A DNA stretch of 64,000 bases from Candidatus Flexifilum breve (GTDB lineage Bacteria > Chloroflexota > Anaerolineae > Aggregatilineales > Phototrophicaceae), in contig JADKGC010000003.1 in assembly GCA_016717205.1 (NCBI GenBank), positions 620,001 to 684,000 of the forward strand, read 5' to 3'. The first letter of the stretch is position 1. The number at the start of each line of letters is the position of its first letter. Below the pieces are notes generated by a model that searched no databases, was not told the origin of the DNA, and was given only the letters and a program-made list of their open reading frames with translations. Positions 42,791 to 51,978 of the stretch are shown piece after piece. Made by a program: the position numbers and the translations under genes.

Positions 42791-45116
42791 ATGCGTCTGT
42801 CCCGATTAGCGTTCATCTTCGCCGCCGTCTACTTCACGTTGATCGGGGGTAGCGTTTATTACTTTCAAATCTTCGGTGTGCGGGTACTGCACCACGCCGT
42901 CGTGACGGTTCTGCTCGGCGTATGGCTGCTGCGGCGTATGCGCCGCGGGCTGCCCACCACGCCGCTCAACCCGCTCATCGGCGCGCTGATCGGTGTGTCT
43001 CATCATCGCCGACTTGATCGGGCGTGGGCGCGAATCCCTGTTGATGGAGACGTTCTTCCTCGTCACCGCGCTGATCGCCGTGCTGGCGCTCGCGCAATTG
43101 ATGGCGTGGTATACGGGCATCGACCTGATCCCCGAACCGGGCGTCGGTTAGCTGAACGTGGGGCTGATCATCCCGCCCGAAACGCCCATGATCTACATTC
43201 CGCTCGGCGTCAGCACGTGGATGGCGGGTTTCGCCGCCCCCACGCTGATCACCGCGCTCGGTTGGGGGTTCAGTTCGACTAAACGCAGCTACCGCGTGGT
43301 CTTTTTCGGCATCGCGGGGATGCTGCTGCTGGTACTGATCGGCACATTCTCGCGCGGCGGTTTCCTCGGCGCAGGGGCGGGTCTCGCCGTGTTGATCGGC
43401 TTGCGCCTGCTGCGCGCTGTACTTCCGGCACAAAGCACGCCAGCGATCAAGCGTCCGCAGTTCGCCCGGTTACTCCCGGTTCTCGGGCTAGCGGTCGTGA
43501 TCTTAGCCGCCGTGATCGGCTTGATCGTGTGGATCGGGCGCTCAGAAGCCCGCGCCTCCGGTGACGACTTACGCTTCGGCTTGTGGGGCGGCGCGGCCTC
43601 AATGATCGCGGCTGACCCGCTGACGGGCGTTGGGCCGGGGCTGTTCGGACGCGCTTACCGCGAAATCCGGTCTCCGGTCAACGTCGATGATCGCCTGTCG
43701 ACGGCGCACAATGCCTACCTCAACAACGCCGCGGAAACTGGACTGTCCGGCGTACTGGTGATGATCGGCTTCGGCGTCGTGATCGCGCTGCGCTGGTGGT
43801 CACTGTGGCGGCGGGCTGATACACCGACGCGCCAGCGGCGGCTTGAAGGCGCGGGAGCGGCGCTGATCGCATTAGGGATCCAAAGCGTTTTCGACACGTT
43901 CACCTATACACCGTTGGTGCTGCTCAGCCTCGTCTTGATCATATACTGCACGGTCGAACCGGGGTCATTGCTCACCGTCACGCCGCCGCGCTGGAATCGC
44001 GTGGGCGCGGGCGCGCTGGCCGCGGTCATCAGCGTATACGGCCTCGACTTCATCCAGTTTGACCGGGCGCACGCGCTGTTCAACGCCAGCGTCCGCGGGA
44101 ACGATCTCGACGCGGCCCGGCAAGCCGCCGAAATTGATCCTCATTTGCACCTGTATCAACTCCAAATCGCGTATTTGACCAACACAATCCCCGCCTATGA
44201 GCAGGCGCTCACCCTCGAACCAACGTGGGAAACAGGCTGGCTGAATCTCGCTGGGCTGCGCGAACAAGCCGGAGACATCAGCGGCGCGCTCGATGCTGCC
44301 TGGCAGGCGCGTGAACTGCGCTACGCCAACGCGGGCGCGTTCAACTGGGCACGTATCGGCGATGCCAACAATGCCGCGCCGGACGCCGACATCCTGCTCA
44401 ATTACCAGATGGTCACTTATGCGGAAGTCCCGCTCTCCGATTTCTGGATGCAGACAGAGCGCCGCCGCGCGGCCATCGCCGAACTCATGCGCTATGACGG
44501 CTACGCGCTGGACTGGCGTTACCGGGTCGCTACCACGTTCGATCCCGATTACGCCGTCTCGCTGGTGAGCCCGACACCGACGAGCGCCATGCAGTGGTGG
44601 ATTGTCGGTCAGCATGAACTGACTGTGCAAGGCGATCCCAGCCGGGCGGCGCACGCCTTCACCCAAGCCATTGAGCGTGACCGCGGCAATGGCGATTACT
44701 ACGTATCCCGGGCGCGGGCAGAGGTGAGCTTTGATCCAGCGGCGGCGCAGCGCGATCTGGACATTGCCGACATGCTGCCTACGTTTCAGGAACTGCCCAA
44801 CGCGGTCCGGTTAGCGCTGGTCGAGTCGCCGGAAGTGCTGAACCGCCTGCGCGCAGGCGCGGTTCCCGGTCGCATCATCGAACAGAACTTTGAGGGCGTG
44901 CTGTTTCAGGGGCGCGTCGCCTCGTTTGAACTGCTGCCGTCGATGCGCCTGCCCGGCCCGCCGACTGAAGTGCTCCAGCCGTGGTATGATCTCGCTGCCG
45001 CTTATGAGGCCAACGGGCAGCCCGATGCCGCGCTGAACGTCTACCGCGCCATCGTTGATCTTGCGCCGTATGAGCAATCAGCGAGGGATGCAATGAGCAG
45101 ATTGAACGTTCGCTAA
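42791..45116 (+). pseudogene. O-antigen ligase-like/TPR membrane protein, frameshifted and with in-frame TAG
   Basis: The ATG at 42791 starts a membrane protein that runs to about 42998 (LNPLIGALIG), then shifts frame. The next frame carries LIIADLIGRGRESLLMETFF and ends at a TAG (43149-43151) between EPGVG and LNVGLIIPPE. After it, 650 more residues follow in the same frame: the ligase domain (TGVGPGLFGRAYREI, STAHNAYLNNAAETGLSG) and a C-terminal tetratricopeptide-like part with TYTPLVLLSL and WETGWLNLAG. Family relatives have Trp (GWLNVGG) at the TAG. Compared with the intact paralogue at 48624, about 30 residues seem missing at the shift. A GTG at 43158 could still start a truncated product. 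Confidence 0.85.
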
Positions 45117-45144
45117 ACTTGTTGTGAGCAGACAGACAAAATCT

Positions 45145-46989
45145 TCAAGAGGCATTAGTTGTCTCTTTAGGACGCCATAAAGTGTGAATTTCGTTACTGT
45201 CAGGCAAGTGGGTGACTCCAACTTGGATATAGTCGTCGGGAAAGCTGAGACCAACGGCGGCTAAAACCGTAAGTGACAACGGTGGCGCTTCACTTTCAGT
45301 AGCTGTTAAGATCCAAGCAGATGCTAGTTGCTCTGTTTCCCAGTGTTTCAAAATAAAGATAGCACCAGTATCTGAGCCAGGGTAGTTACCAAGTAACCAA
45401 GGAAAAACATAGGGGCGTGCTTGTAAAACATATGACACACCCGGAGAATGTCCGCTGAGATCAATAAAAGGAGTGCCAGGCTCCATTCCTGATGTCGCAG
45501 CAAGCGTACGCAAATCTTGGATGTATCGTTCCATTTCGTTGCTGACAAGAAGAGTGTTAGTGCCATCGTCCAGACTAATTGACTGATCCATATTCCAAAT
45601 AGGAACATCTTGCCTATATGGCGTAAGTGAATTAATCGAAATTAGCCAAATGGTTGCACCTAGCAAGGTTGGTACTGCTAGCCACATCAGCAGGGCGTTC
45701 ACACTTCTCTCTTTGACTGTCAAAAACAGTACTGCTGTGCCGAGTAGATAGAAATGTGCAGCCATTGCGGACTGAAAAACGTAGGGGTTGGTTGACCCAA
45801 ATGCAAAGACAAAGACTAGGCCAATGATCGGAAATAACCAAATAACTAATCGCCATTGCTTTATCGTGAAACTAACTTTCGCAATTCTGCAGTCTGTATA
45901 ATGTCCTGTTAGCAGGTAAACCGCCGAAAGTAGCAAAACATTTAGAGACCAATGCCCAATGTTTTCGCTTAACACATAAGTGACAGTAATTAGGTTTACC
46001 ACAAATCCGACACATAAAACAATTTTTGCTGCTCGCCACTTTACTTTGCTTGGCGTTGAAGCTTGGGCAATCAACAAAGTTAGGACTAATGGGACAAACC
46101 AGACTAAAAAGTATTGCGTGGGATAGAGATTTTGGGCGAAAGTCTTACCTATTTCAACAAACCCCTGACCAATCGTGCTTATAATGCTGTTATACTCTCC
46201 GGGCTTCATCAGGTTCTGATGTTCAATACCCTGACTTAGTATTGTGATAATGTCTTGTATAGACATACCATGCCACAACGGCACACTTATTCCAAATGCA
46301 AACCCAATAGCACCTGCTAGCAGCGAATGAGGATCCAGTAATCGCCGCCACTGACGGTACATAAGGATTACTGCAACCAGTGGGTAAAACGCAACTAGAG
46401 CGGCTGAGGTCGGCTTTGCCCAAAAAACGATAGCAGCTGCACAAGCAAAAATCCCGACTCCAAGTCGTGCTCGCCATGTACGGTGGTGTGAACTCAACCA
46501 CAACAAAAACCCACCCCAAAACGCCGTCAACCCGGTAAGCGCCAACCAATTGTAGCTCGGTGTGAGCAACCAGAGCGCATAATAGAGAGTACTAGTAGCA
46601 GACACAAGTAGCGTGAGTAGGATTCTACGTTGAACGACAAAAGTACGGTTGGGCATTGCAGGAGAATTTCGCTCAAAAACTCGCACAGTCAGCCAAGTTA
46701 CCAGAGTAGACACGAAAAACAGTATAAGTATAGAAAAAATCCGTAATTTCGTTATATTTCCACCAACGACATTGTAAAGTGGGTTTAGGACTGCCCCAAA
46801 CATCGAAAATGTTGCCGATACATTTTCAGGATGTGCAATACTCAATACATAAAATGATTCGTCTGTAAGGTCAAACCCACGTGAGCTTGAAGCCAAGACG
46901 ATACCCCAAGGAACTACTGCCAGTAGAACACAAAATGCTGTGAACAAGCCACGAACGCGAAATTGCGTTTTCGTAGTTGAAGGCTGCAT
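45145..46989 (-). CDS. Polytopic membrane protein, probable GT-C glycosyltransferase (AT-rich island)
   Basis: A 614-residue membrane protein with roughly 12 hydrophobic segments. The first external loop has RGFDLTDESFYVLSIAHPE, resembling the acidic D-E-S-F-Y loop of GT39-like/GT-C transferases, and a large soluble segment lies at the C-terminus (about 450-610). Substrate unknown. Base composition is strikingly lower in GC than the neighbouring genes (for example 21 of 60 bases are G or C at 45841-45900, versus 35 of 60 at 43261-43320). It is divergent from the flippase gene and probably came with it by transfer. Confidence 0.7.
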   Translation of the reverse strand: MQPSTTKTQFRVRGLFTAFCVLLAVVPWGIVLASSSRGFDLTDESFYVLSIAHPENVSATFSMFGAVLNPLYNVVGGNITKLRIFSILILFFVSTLVTWLTVRVFERNSPAMPNRTFVVQRRILLTLLVSATSTLYYALWLLTPSYNWLALTGLTAFWGGFLLWLSSHHRTWRARLGVGIFACAAAIVFWAKPTSAALVAFYPLVAVILMYRQWRRLLDPHSLLAGAIGFAFGISVPLWHGMSIQDIITILSQGIEHQNLMKPGEYNSIISTIGQGFVEIGKTFAQNLYPTQYFLVWFVPLVLTLLIAQASTPSKVKWRAAKIVLCVGFVVNLITVTYVLSENIGHWSLNVLLLSAVYLLTGHYTDCRIAKVSFTIKQWRLVIWLFPIIGLVFVFAFGSTNPYVFQSAMAAHFYLLGTAVLFLTVKERSVNALLMWLAVPTLLGATIWLISINSLTPYRQDVPIWNMDQSISLDDGTNTLLVSNEMERYIQDLRTLAATSGMEPGTPFIDLSGHSPGVSYVLQARPYVFPWLLGNYPGSDTGAIFILKHWETEQLASAWILTATESEAPPLSLTVLAAVGLSFPDDYIQVGVTHLPDSNEIHTLWRPKETTNAS

Positions 46990-47133
46990 TACTTATCCTG
47001 ATTTACGTTGTAGGACGATTTTTAAAAGGGGGTCAAGGGGCTATAATAGCCTCAACCCTTATCATCGTCAATGTTGGTAGAAATCCCATTCAATCCACGG
47101 ACTAAGAATGTCAAAACACACTCTGGTGAGCAA

Positions 47134-48612
47134 ATGACGGGGCAGCTTGGGCGACTCGCGAAAAGTGCCCTCATTTACGGCACAGGCGAAGTACTAACGA
47201 AGATCCTAGGCTTTCTGATGCTTCCATTGTTTACAGCGTACTTAACACCGGACGACTATGGAATCAACGCTATTTTGGCATCTGTAACATATGTTTTGGG
47301 ATCAATTTTCTCCCTCGGCTTCGGTTCAATCATTGGCATTCTATATTTTGAGAATGATTCTCCCAATCAACGTCCAACAACTCTTTGGACCTCTGTGTTG
47401 CTCCTTTCGGTCAGCGCACTCCTAATGACACTTGTTACCATCATATACGCCTCTGAACTCAGCACACTGATTTTCCGTACTCCCATATACGCTAATCTTC
47501 TAATTATCACATCAGCGGCGACAGCGTTTAATATCATTTCAACGCCGTTTAGTTTTCATTATCAGTTTGAGCAGAAAGCGACTGCTTATACAGCGATCAG
47601 TTTGGTGTCCGCGTTTTTATACATTAGTCTCACAGTGGTCATGGTTAGTGTATTGCGGATGGGAATTTTCGGTTGGGTAGCCGCGACATTGCTAGGACAA
47701 GGTATTAGTTTGATTCTGTACGCGGTACCAGTGATGTCGCAAGTTCCGTTTCGTCTTCGTGCCCAAATAGCAAAATCACTCCTCCGTTTGGGGCTACCTC
47801 TCGTTCCATCATTTGTATTTCTCTTTATCCTGCTCCAAAGTAACAGGTTTTTTCTTGAGCGGATATCGGGTCTGGATACGGTGGGAATCTATGCCATTGG
47901 TAGCAGTCTGGGAATGACGATCAACATGGTTATCCAAGGCTTTACGCGTGCGTGGTTTCCCTATTTCCTCTCATTCACTGATAAACAAAATGAAGCAAAA
48001 CGTCTGTTCAGTCGCATCACAACGTACTTTGTTGTTTTTGGCGGAATATTGACACTCTGCTTCTTCTTGTTTGCACGCCCAGTTGTACTCATTATGACTG
48101 CTCCTGCATTTCACGAAGCTTATTCAGTCATTGGCTGGGTCGCGCTTGCACAGTTCTTTACGGGGTTATTCAATCTACTGATCCCTAGTATGTATTTCGC
48201 TCAGCAAGTACGTGTGCAAACGCCTATTCAAGCGGCCGCGTCCATTGTTTTGGTTTTGGCCTGCCTTGTGCTGATTCCGCTATTGGGAGCGATGGGAGCT
48301 GCTCTAGCTTTGGTAGCTGGCACACTAACAATGTGCATCCTCACCTACTTGTGGAATCAGGCTCATCCAACCTACTTCCAAGTCAAGTACGAGGTTGACA
48401 GGATTATCAAATTTTCGATTGGATTTCTGGTTCTCGCCTGTTTTACACTCATTCCCCGCGAGTTCACTATTGCCGCCGACATTGTGTTCGGCCTCATCGG
48501 CTTGTTCGCGATCTCAGCAATTAGCTATCTGCTCATCGACGTCGATGAAAAAATCCAACTAGCTAATCTCCTTCGACGATATATCCTAAATAGACTTGCT
48601 CCCCCAATCTAG
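47134..48612 (+). CDS. Wzx-type oligosaccharide flippase (polysaccharide export protein, AT-rich island)
   Basis: A protein of about 492 residues with 12-14 hydrophobic segments, starting MTGQLGRLAKSALIYGTGEVL, and having the MATE/PST-type YLTPDDYGINAILAS and LLQSNRFFLERISGLDTVG segments. It would flip undecaprenyl-linked repeat units across the membrane. A longer frame starts at 47071, but ATG 47134 with GGTGAG upstream gives a normal N-terminus. Composition is AT-rich, like its divergent neighbour and unlike the ligase/TPR gene 12 bp downstream. This is the only flippase recognised in the window. Confidence 0.88.
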   Translation: MTGQLGRLAKSALIYGTGEVLTKILGFLMLPLFTAYLTPDDYGINAILASVTYVLGSIFSLGFGSIIGILYFENDSPNQRPTTLWTSVLLLSVSALLMTLVTIIYASELSTLIFRTPIYANLLIITSAATAFNIISTPFSFHYQFEQKATAYTAISLVSAFLYISLTVVMVSVLRMGIFGWVAATLLGQGISLILYAVPVMSQVPFRLRAQIAKSLLRLGLPLVPSFVFLFILLQSNRFFLERISGLDTVGIYAIGSSLGMTINMVIQGFTRAWFPYFLSFTDKQNEAKRLFSRITTYFVVFGGILTLCFFLFARPVVLIMTAPAFHEAYSVIGWVALAQFFTGLFNLLIPSMYFAQQVRVQTPIQAAASIVLVLACLVLIPLLGAMGAALALVAGTLTMCILTYLWNQAHPTYFQVKYEVDRIIKFSIGFLVLACFTLIPREFTIAADIVFGLIGLFAISAISYLLIDVDEKIQLANLLRRYILNRLAPPI

Positions 48613-48623
48613 GAGAAAACTCA

Positions 48624-50918
48624 ATGCTCGCGCGCGCCCTGACTTATGCCTGTTTTCTCCTGTATCTGACGCTCGGCGCAACTTTCAACGGCATTGTGCA
48701 GCCCCAAACGCGCCTGCTCGGTCTGCTCGGCGTGATCGCCATCGGCGGCGCGTGGCTGGTCGCGCGGCGGCGCTGGCGCAGCACGAGCACCGTGCTCGAT
48801 GGCGCGTTCCTCGTGTGGGCAATCGCGTTCGGCGCGTCACTGCTGGCCAACACGGATCAGGCGCGGCGCATCCTCATAGGCTTGTGGTATGTCGGCGCAT
48901 ACCTCCTCCTGTGGCTGCTGCTGCATGACCTGCTCGCCAATCGCTTCATCACGCGGCGCGTACTCATGAACGCACTGCTGCTTTCCGGCGTGCTCATCGT
49001 TGCCTTCGGCTACCTGCAAACCTACACGTGGTACGCGCCGAGGCTGCCGCTCATGCTCAACGGCGCACTGGATTTTTCGCTGCCGCGCCCGGTCAGCACG
49101 CTCGGCAACGCGAATACGCTCGGCGCATTTCTCGCTGTGCTCCTGCCCTTGGCGCTCGAAGCCACACGGAGCAGCAAAGGGATCGGTCGCGGCCTGCTGG
49201 CACTCTACGTGCTCTTGATCGGCGGCTTGCTCGGGCTGACCTACTCGCGCGGCGCGTGGGTCGGGGCGGCGGCGGGAGTCGGCCTGTACGTCGTGCTCCT
49301 CCTGTGGCGCGCGGGTTGGCTGGCTCCTAAGCGCTGGCGGGCGGTCTGGTCAACCCAGAATACCCTTCGGCGGAGCCTCATCGTCGCTGTGCTGCTGATG
49401 GTCTTCGGGGTGGCGGCGCTCGGATCGTTCCTCGTCGCGCGCTCAATCCTCAGCCCTGGTGGGCGTTCGCTCGACACGCGTACATGGATTTATGAGACCG
49501 CGTGGCAGACCTTCCGCGAACAACCGCTCACCGGTTCCGGATTATTCACGTTTGGCACCGATCTGGCGCGCTTCAACGGCAATCCCCCGCGTGAACCGCA
49601 TGCTCATGCCCATAATTTCCTGCTGCATGTGGCCGCCGAACTGGGCGTGCTCGGCCTGCTGGCGCTGGTGATGAGCGCCGGGCTGATCGTACGCGCGCTC
49701 GTTCAGAACGCCCGCCGTGACCCCGTCATCATCGCGGGCGCGGGTGGCGTCATGGCGTTCGCCGGACATCACCTGTTTGATGTGCCGAGCCTCAACCCCG
49801 TGATCGCGCTCATTGGCTTAGTCGCGCTCGTGATCACCGTCTCACCTTTCGAATCCGTCACCTTGGTCGGGACGCGGCGGCAAATCATGCGTTTCGCCGT
49901 CACCATTGGCGCGCTGGTGCTGGCGCTGACCGGGTTGTGGAGCGTCAGCATTTACCAGCAGTATGTCAGCATCATCACGCAGACAGCGAAAGGCGAGCTC
50001 ACGCCGCTGGACGGCGCGCGCCAATTGCAAAGCGTCGTTGAGGCCGATTCCGGGATGGCGCTCTACGTCTATGAGCAGGGTTTTCTCTACGGCTTGGCAG
50101 GTGAGAGGCAAGCGGCTATCGCGGCCTTTGAACGTTACACCCAGCTTGATCCCGATTACGCGCTCGGCTGGCTGAATCTCTACGCGCTCTACCGCGCCGC
50201 CGGGGATCTCGAACGCGCGGGCGCGGCCATTGCCCGGGCACATCAGGTCAGCCCGGACGAGCAGCACATTACCTATCAACTCGCCGAAACGCAGGCTTTG
50301 CTTGGCGACATTGAGGGGGCGCGTGCCAGCTACCAGATCGCGTTGATCACCGAACCGGATTTCCAGATGTTGCCGACGTGGAATGCTGATCCGCTGCGCG
50401 TTGCGGTGCTCGCCGAGACCCCACAAACCGTGCCCACAGCGGGCAGCATCGTCCGTGACTTGCGCCGCGGTGATCTGGAGTCGGCACGCGCAGGCTTGGC
50501 CTACTACCGCGCCATCACGCCCAGCCCGACGAGCGCCTCGGTATTTGACGCGCTGTTCGCGCTCCGCGCAGACGACCGCGCTGCCGCCGAACTCGCGTTG
50601 GTGACCGCGCAAGCCGTGATTCAGGGTCAAGGCGATAGCGCGTGGAGCGCCTATGGAGCCGCCTGCCTCGCCCGCTATGACGGTGACGAAACAGCAGTCG
50701 CAACTGCGCTGACCACGGCCCGGGAGGCGCTCAGCCTGGAGCCGTTCGAAACGGACTGGCCGTTCGGCGCGAACATCGGCTACACCCAGTTGATGCGCAT
50801 GATGATTCCGCGCGTCTTCCTGCCGGAAGTCGGCTATCCAGTCGTCAGCCCCACCCTCAGCGCGCTGCTGGAGACGTTCGCCGCTGTGCCGGAAACGCGC
50901 TATAGTTCGTGTCCATAA
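48624..50918 (+). CDS. O-antigen ligase-like protein with C-terminal TPR region
   Basis: A 764-residue protein with ten or more hydrophobic segments in the first 450 residues. It carries PVSTLGNANTLGAFLAVLLP (ligase G-N-N motif region), TYSRGAWVGA and TGSGLFTFG...PREPHAHNFLLHVAAELG, the His loop of Wzy_C proteins. The soluble C-terminus (about 460-764) contains tetratricopeptide-like repeats (LDPDYALGWLNLYALYRAAG). It is an intact paralogue of the broken gene at 42791. It starts 12 bases after the flippase stop, with AGGAG (48611-48615) upstream of ATG 48624, so it may be co-transcribed with the AT-rich flippase gene. Confidence 0.88.
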   Translation: MLARALTYACFLLYLTLGATFNGIVQPQTRLLGLLGVIAIGGAWLVARRRWRSTSTVLDGAFLVWAIAFGASLLANTDQARRILIGLWYVGAYLLLWLLLHDLLANRFITRRVLMNALLLSGVLIVAFGYLQTYTWYAPRLPLMLNGALDFSLPRPVSTLGNANTLGAFLAVLLPLALEATRSSKGIGRGLLALYVLLIGGLLGLTYSRGAWVGAAAGVGLYVVLLLWRAGWLAPKRWRAVWSTQNTLRRSLIVAVLLMVFGVAALGSFLVARSILSPGGRSLDTRTWIYETAWQTFREQPLTGSGLFTFGTDLARFNGNPPREPHAHAHNFLLHVAAELGVLGLLALVMSAGLIVRALVQNARRDPVIIAGAGGVMAFAGHHLFDVPSLNPVIALIGLVALVITVSPFESVTLVGTRRQIMRFAVTIGALVLALTGLWSVSIYQQYVSIITQTAKGELTPLDGARQLQSVVEADSGMALYVYEQGFLYGLAGERQAAIAAFERYTQLDPDYALGWLNLYALYRAAGDLERAGAAIARAHQVSPDEQHITYQLAETQALLGDIEGARASYQIALITEPDFQMLPTWNADPLRVAVLAETPQTVPTAGSIVRDLRRGDLESARAGLAYYRAITPSPTSASVFDALFALRADDRAAAELALVTAQAVIQGQGDSAWSAYGAACLARYDGDETAVATALTTAREALSLEPFETDWPFGANIGYTQLMRMMIPRVFLPEVGYPVVSPTLSALLETFAAVPETRYSSCP

Positions 50919-50965
50919 ACGGTCGCAGCCCTGCGACCGTCTACACAGCCTCGTAAGGAGCCATC

Positions 50966-51978
50966 TTGAACGAACCACTACGTGCAGGTGTGATCGGGGT
51001 GGGCGCAATGGGTCAACATCACGTTCGCGTCTACCGAGAAATTCCGGGCGTCGAACTGGTGGGGATCGCCGATGCTGACGAAAAGCAGCGCGCCAACCTG
51101 TCACAGCGACACAACGTGACTGGCTACAGTGACTTCCGCCAATTGTTTGATGAAGCTAAACCGCAGGTGGTCACGGTCGCCGTGCCCACGGCGCTGCATT
51201 TCGAAGTCGCCAGCGCCGCCATCGAACGCGGCATCCATGTGTTGATCGAAAAGCCGATTGCTGAAACCGAAGCCGATGGGCGAGCACTGATCGAGCTGGC
51301 CGCCGCGCACGGCGTGGTGCTGGCGGTTGGTCATATCGAACGGCATAACCCGGCCATCACCGCGCTGAAACAGGCTATCAGCGACGACAAGCTCGGGCGC
51401 ATCTTCCAACTACGGGCGCAGCGCATCGGTCCCTTCCCCGCCCGCATCCGGGATGTCGGCGTCGTCCTCGACCTTGCCACCCACGATATTGACATTCTGT
51501 GCCACCTCGCCAGCAGTCAGCCGATCCGCGTGTTCGCGGAGACGCAGCAGAATATCCACAGCACACGCGCGAAGACATGGTGAGCGGCATTCTGAGCTTC
51601 GGCAACGGCATCACCGCCATGCTGGAGGTCAACTGGCTGACGCCAACCAAGAGCCGCCGCCTCGTCGCCCTCGGCGCGCGCGGCATGTATGAAGTGGATT
51701 ACATCACGCAGGACCTGACCTACTATGAAAATGGTCTGGCGCAGCAGGACAACTACAGCAGCTTGCAGCTCCTGCGCGGCGTGAGCGAAGGCCGCGTGAT
51801 CCGCGAACCGGTCGAAAAGCGCGAACCGCTGCGGCTGGAAGTTGAAGATTTTATCGGTGCGGTGCGCGAAGGTCGCGCGCCGCGGGTCACCGGAGCGCAC
51901 AGCCTGGCGGCGCTGCGCATCGCCCACGCGCTGGTGCTCTCCGGTCAGACTCATCAAGTTGTGGAAATCGAAAACTAA
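50966..51978 (+). pseudogene. Gfo/Idh oxidoreductase (nucleotide-sugar 3-dehydrogenase-like) with a frameshift
   Basis: Two frames encode one dehydrogenase. The first begins LRAGVIGVGAMGQHHVRVYR (Rossmann) and includes VLIEKPIAET and ATHDIDIL, ending prematurely at 51583. The second continues REDMVSGILSFGNGITAMLE then VNWLTPTKSRR to the stop at 51978. They meet at the CGCGCG run 51566-51571; deleting two bases gives STREDMVSG, the natural reading. The 1,013-base span is two more than a multiple of three. The wording matches UDP-GlcNAc(A) 3-dehydrogenases (WlbA/GnnA type). It abuts the WbpA-like gene directly, so it belongs to that operon. Start ATG may be preceded by a TTG at 50966. Confidence 0.85.

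Noticed and set aside
41161..43151. TAG recoding (for example pyrrolysine or a reassigned Trp codon) to explain the two internal TAGs
   Set aside because: TAG is used as a normal stop elsewhere in the window (ilvE at 4225, the ABC ATPase at 10903, the second Gfo/Idh gene at 23931), and both TAG-bearing genes are also frameshifted.
45145..48612. Insertion sequence or prophage as carrier of the AT-rich block
   Set aside because: No transposase, integrase or terminal inverted repeats were seen at the edges; homologous recombination between flanking genes is more likely.
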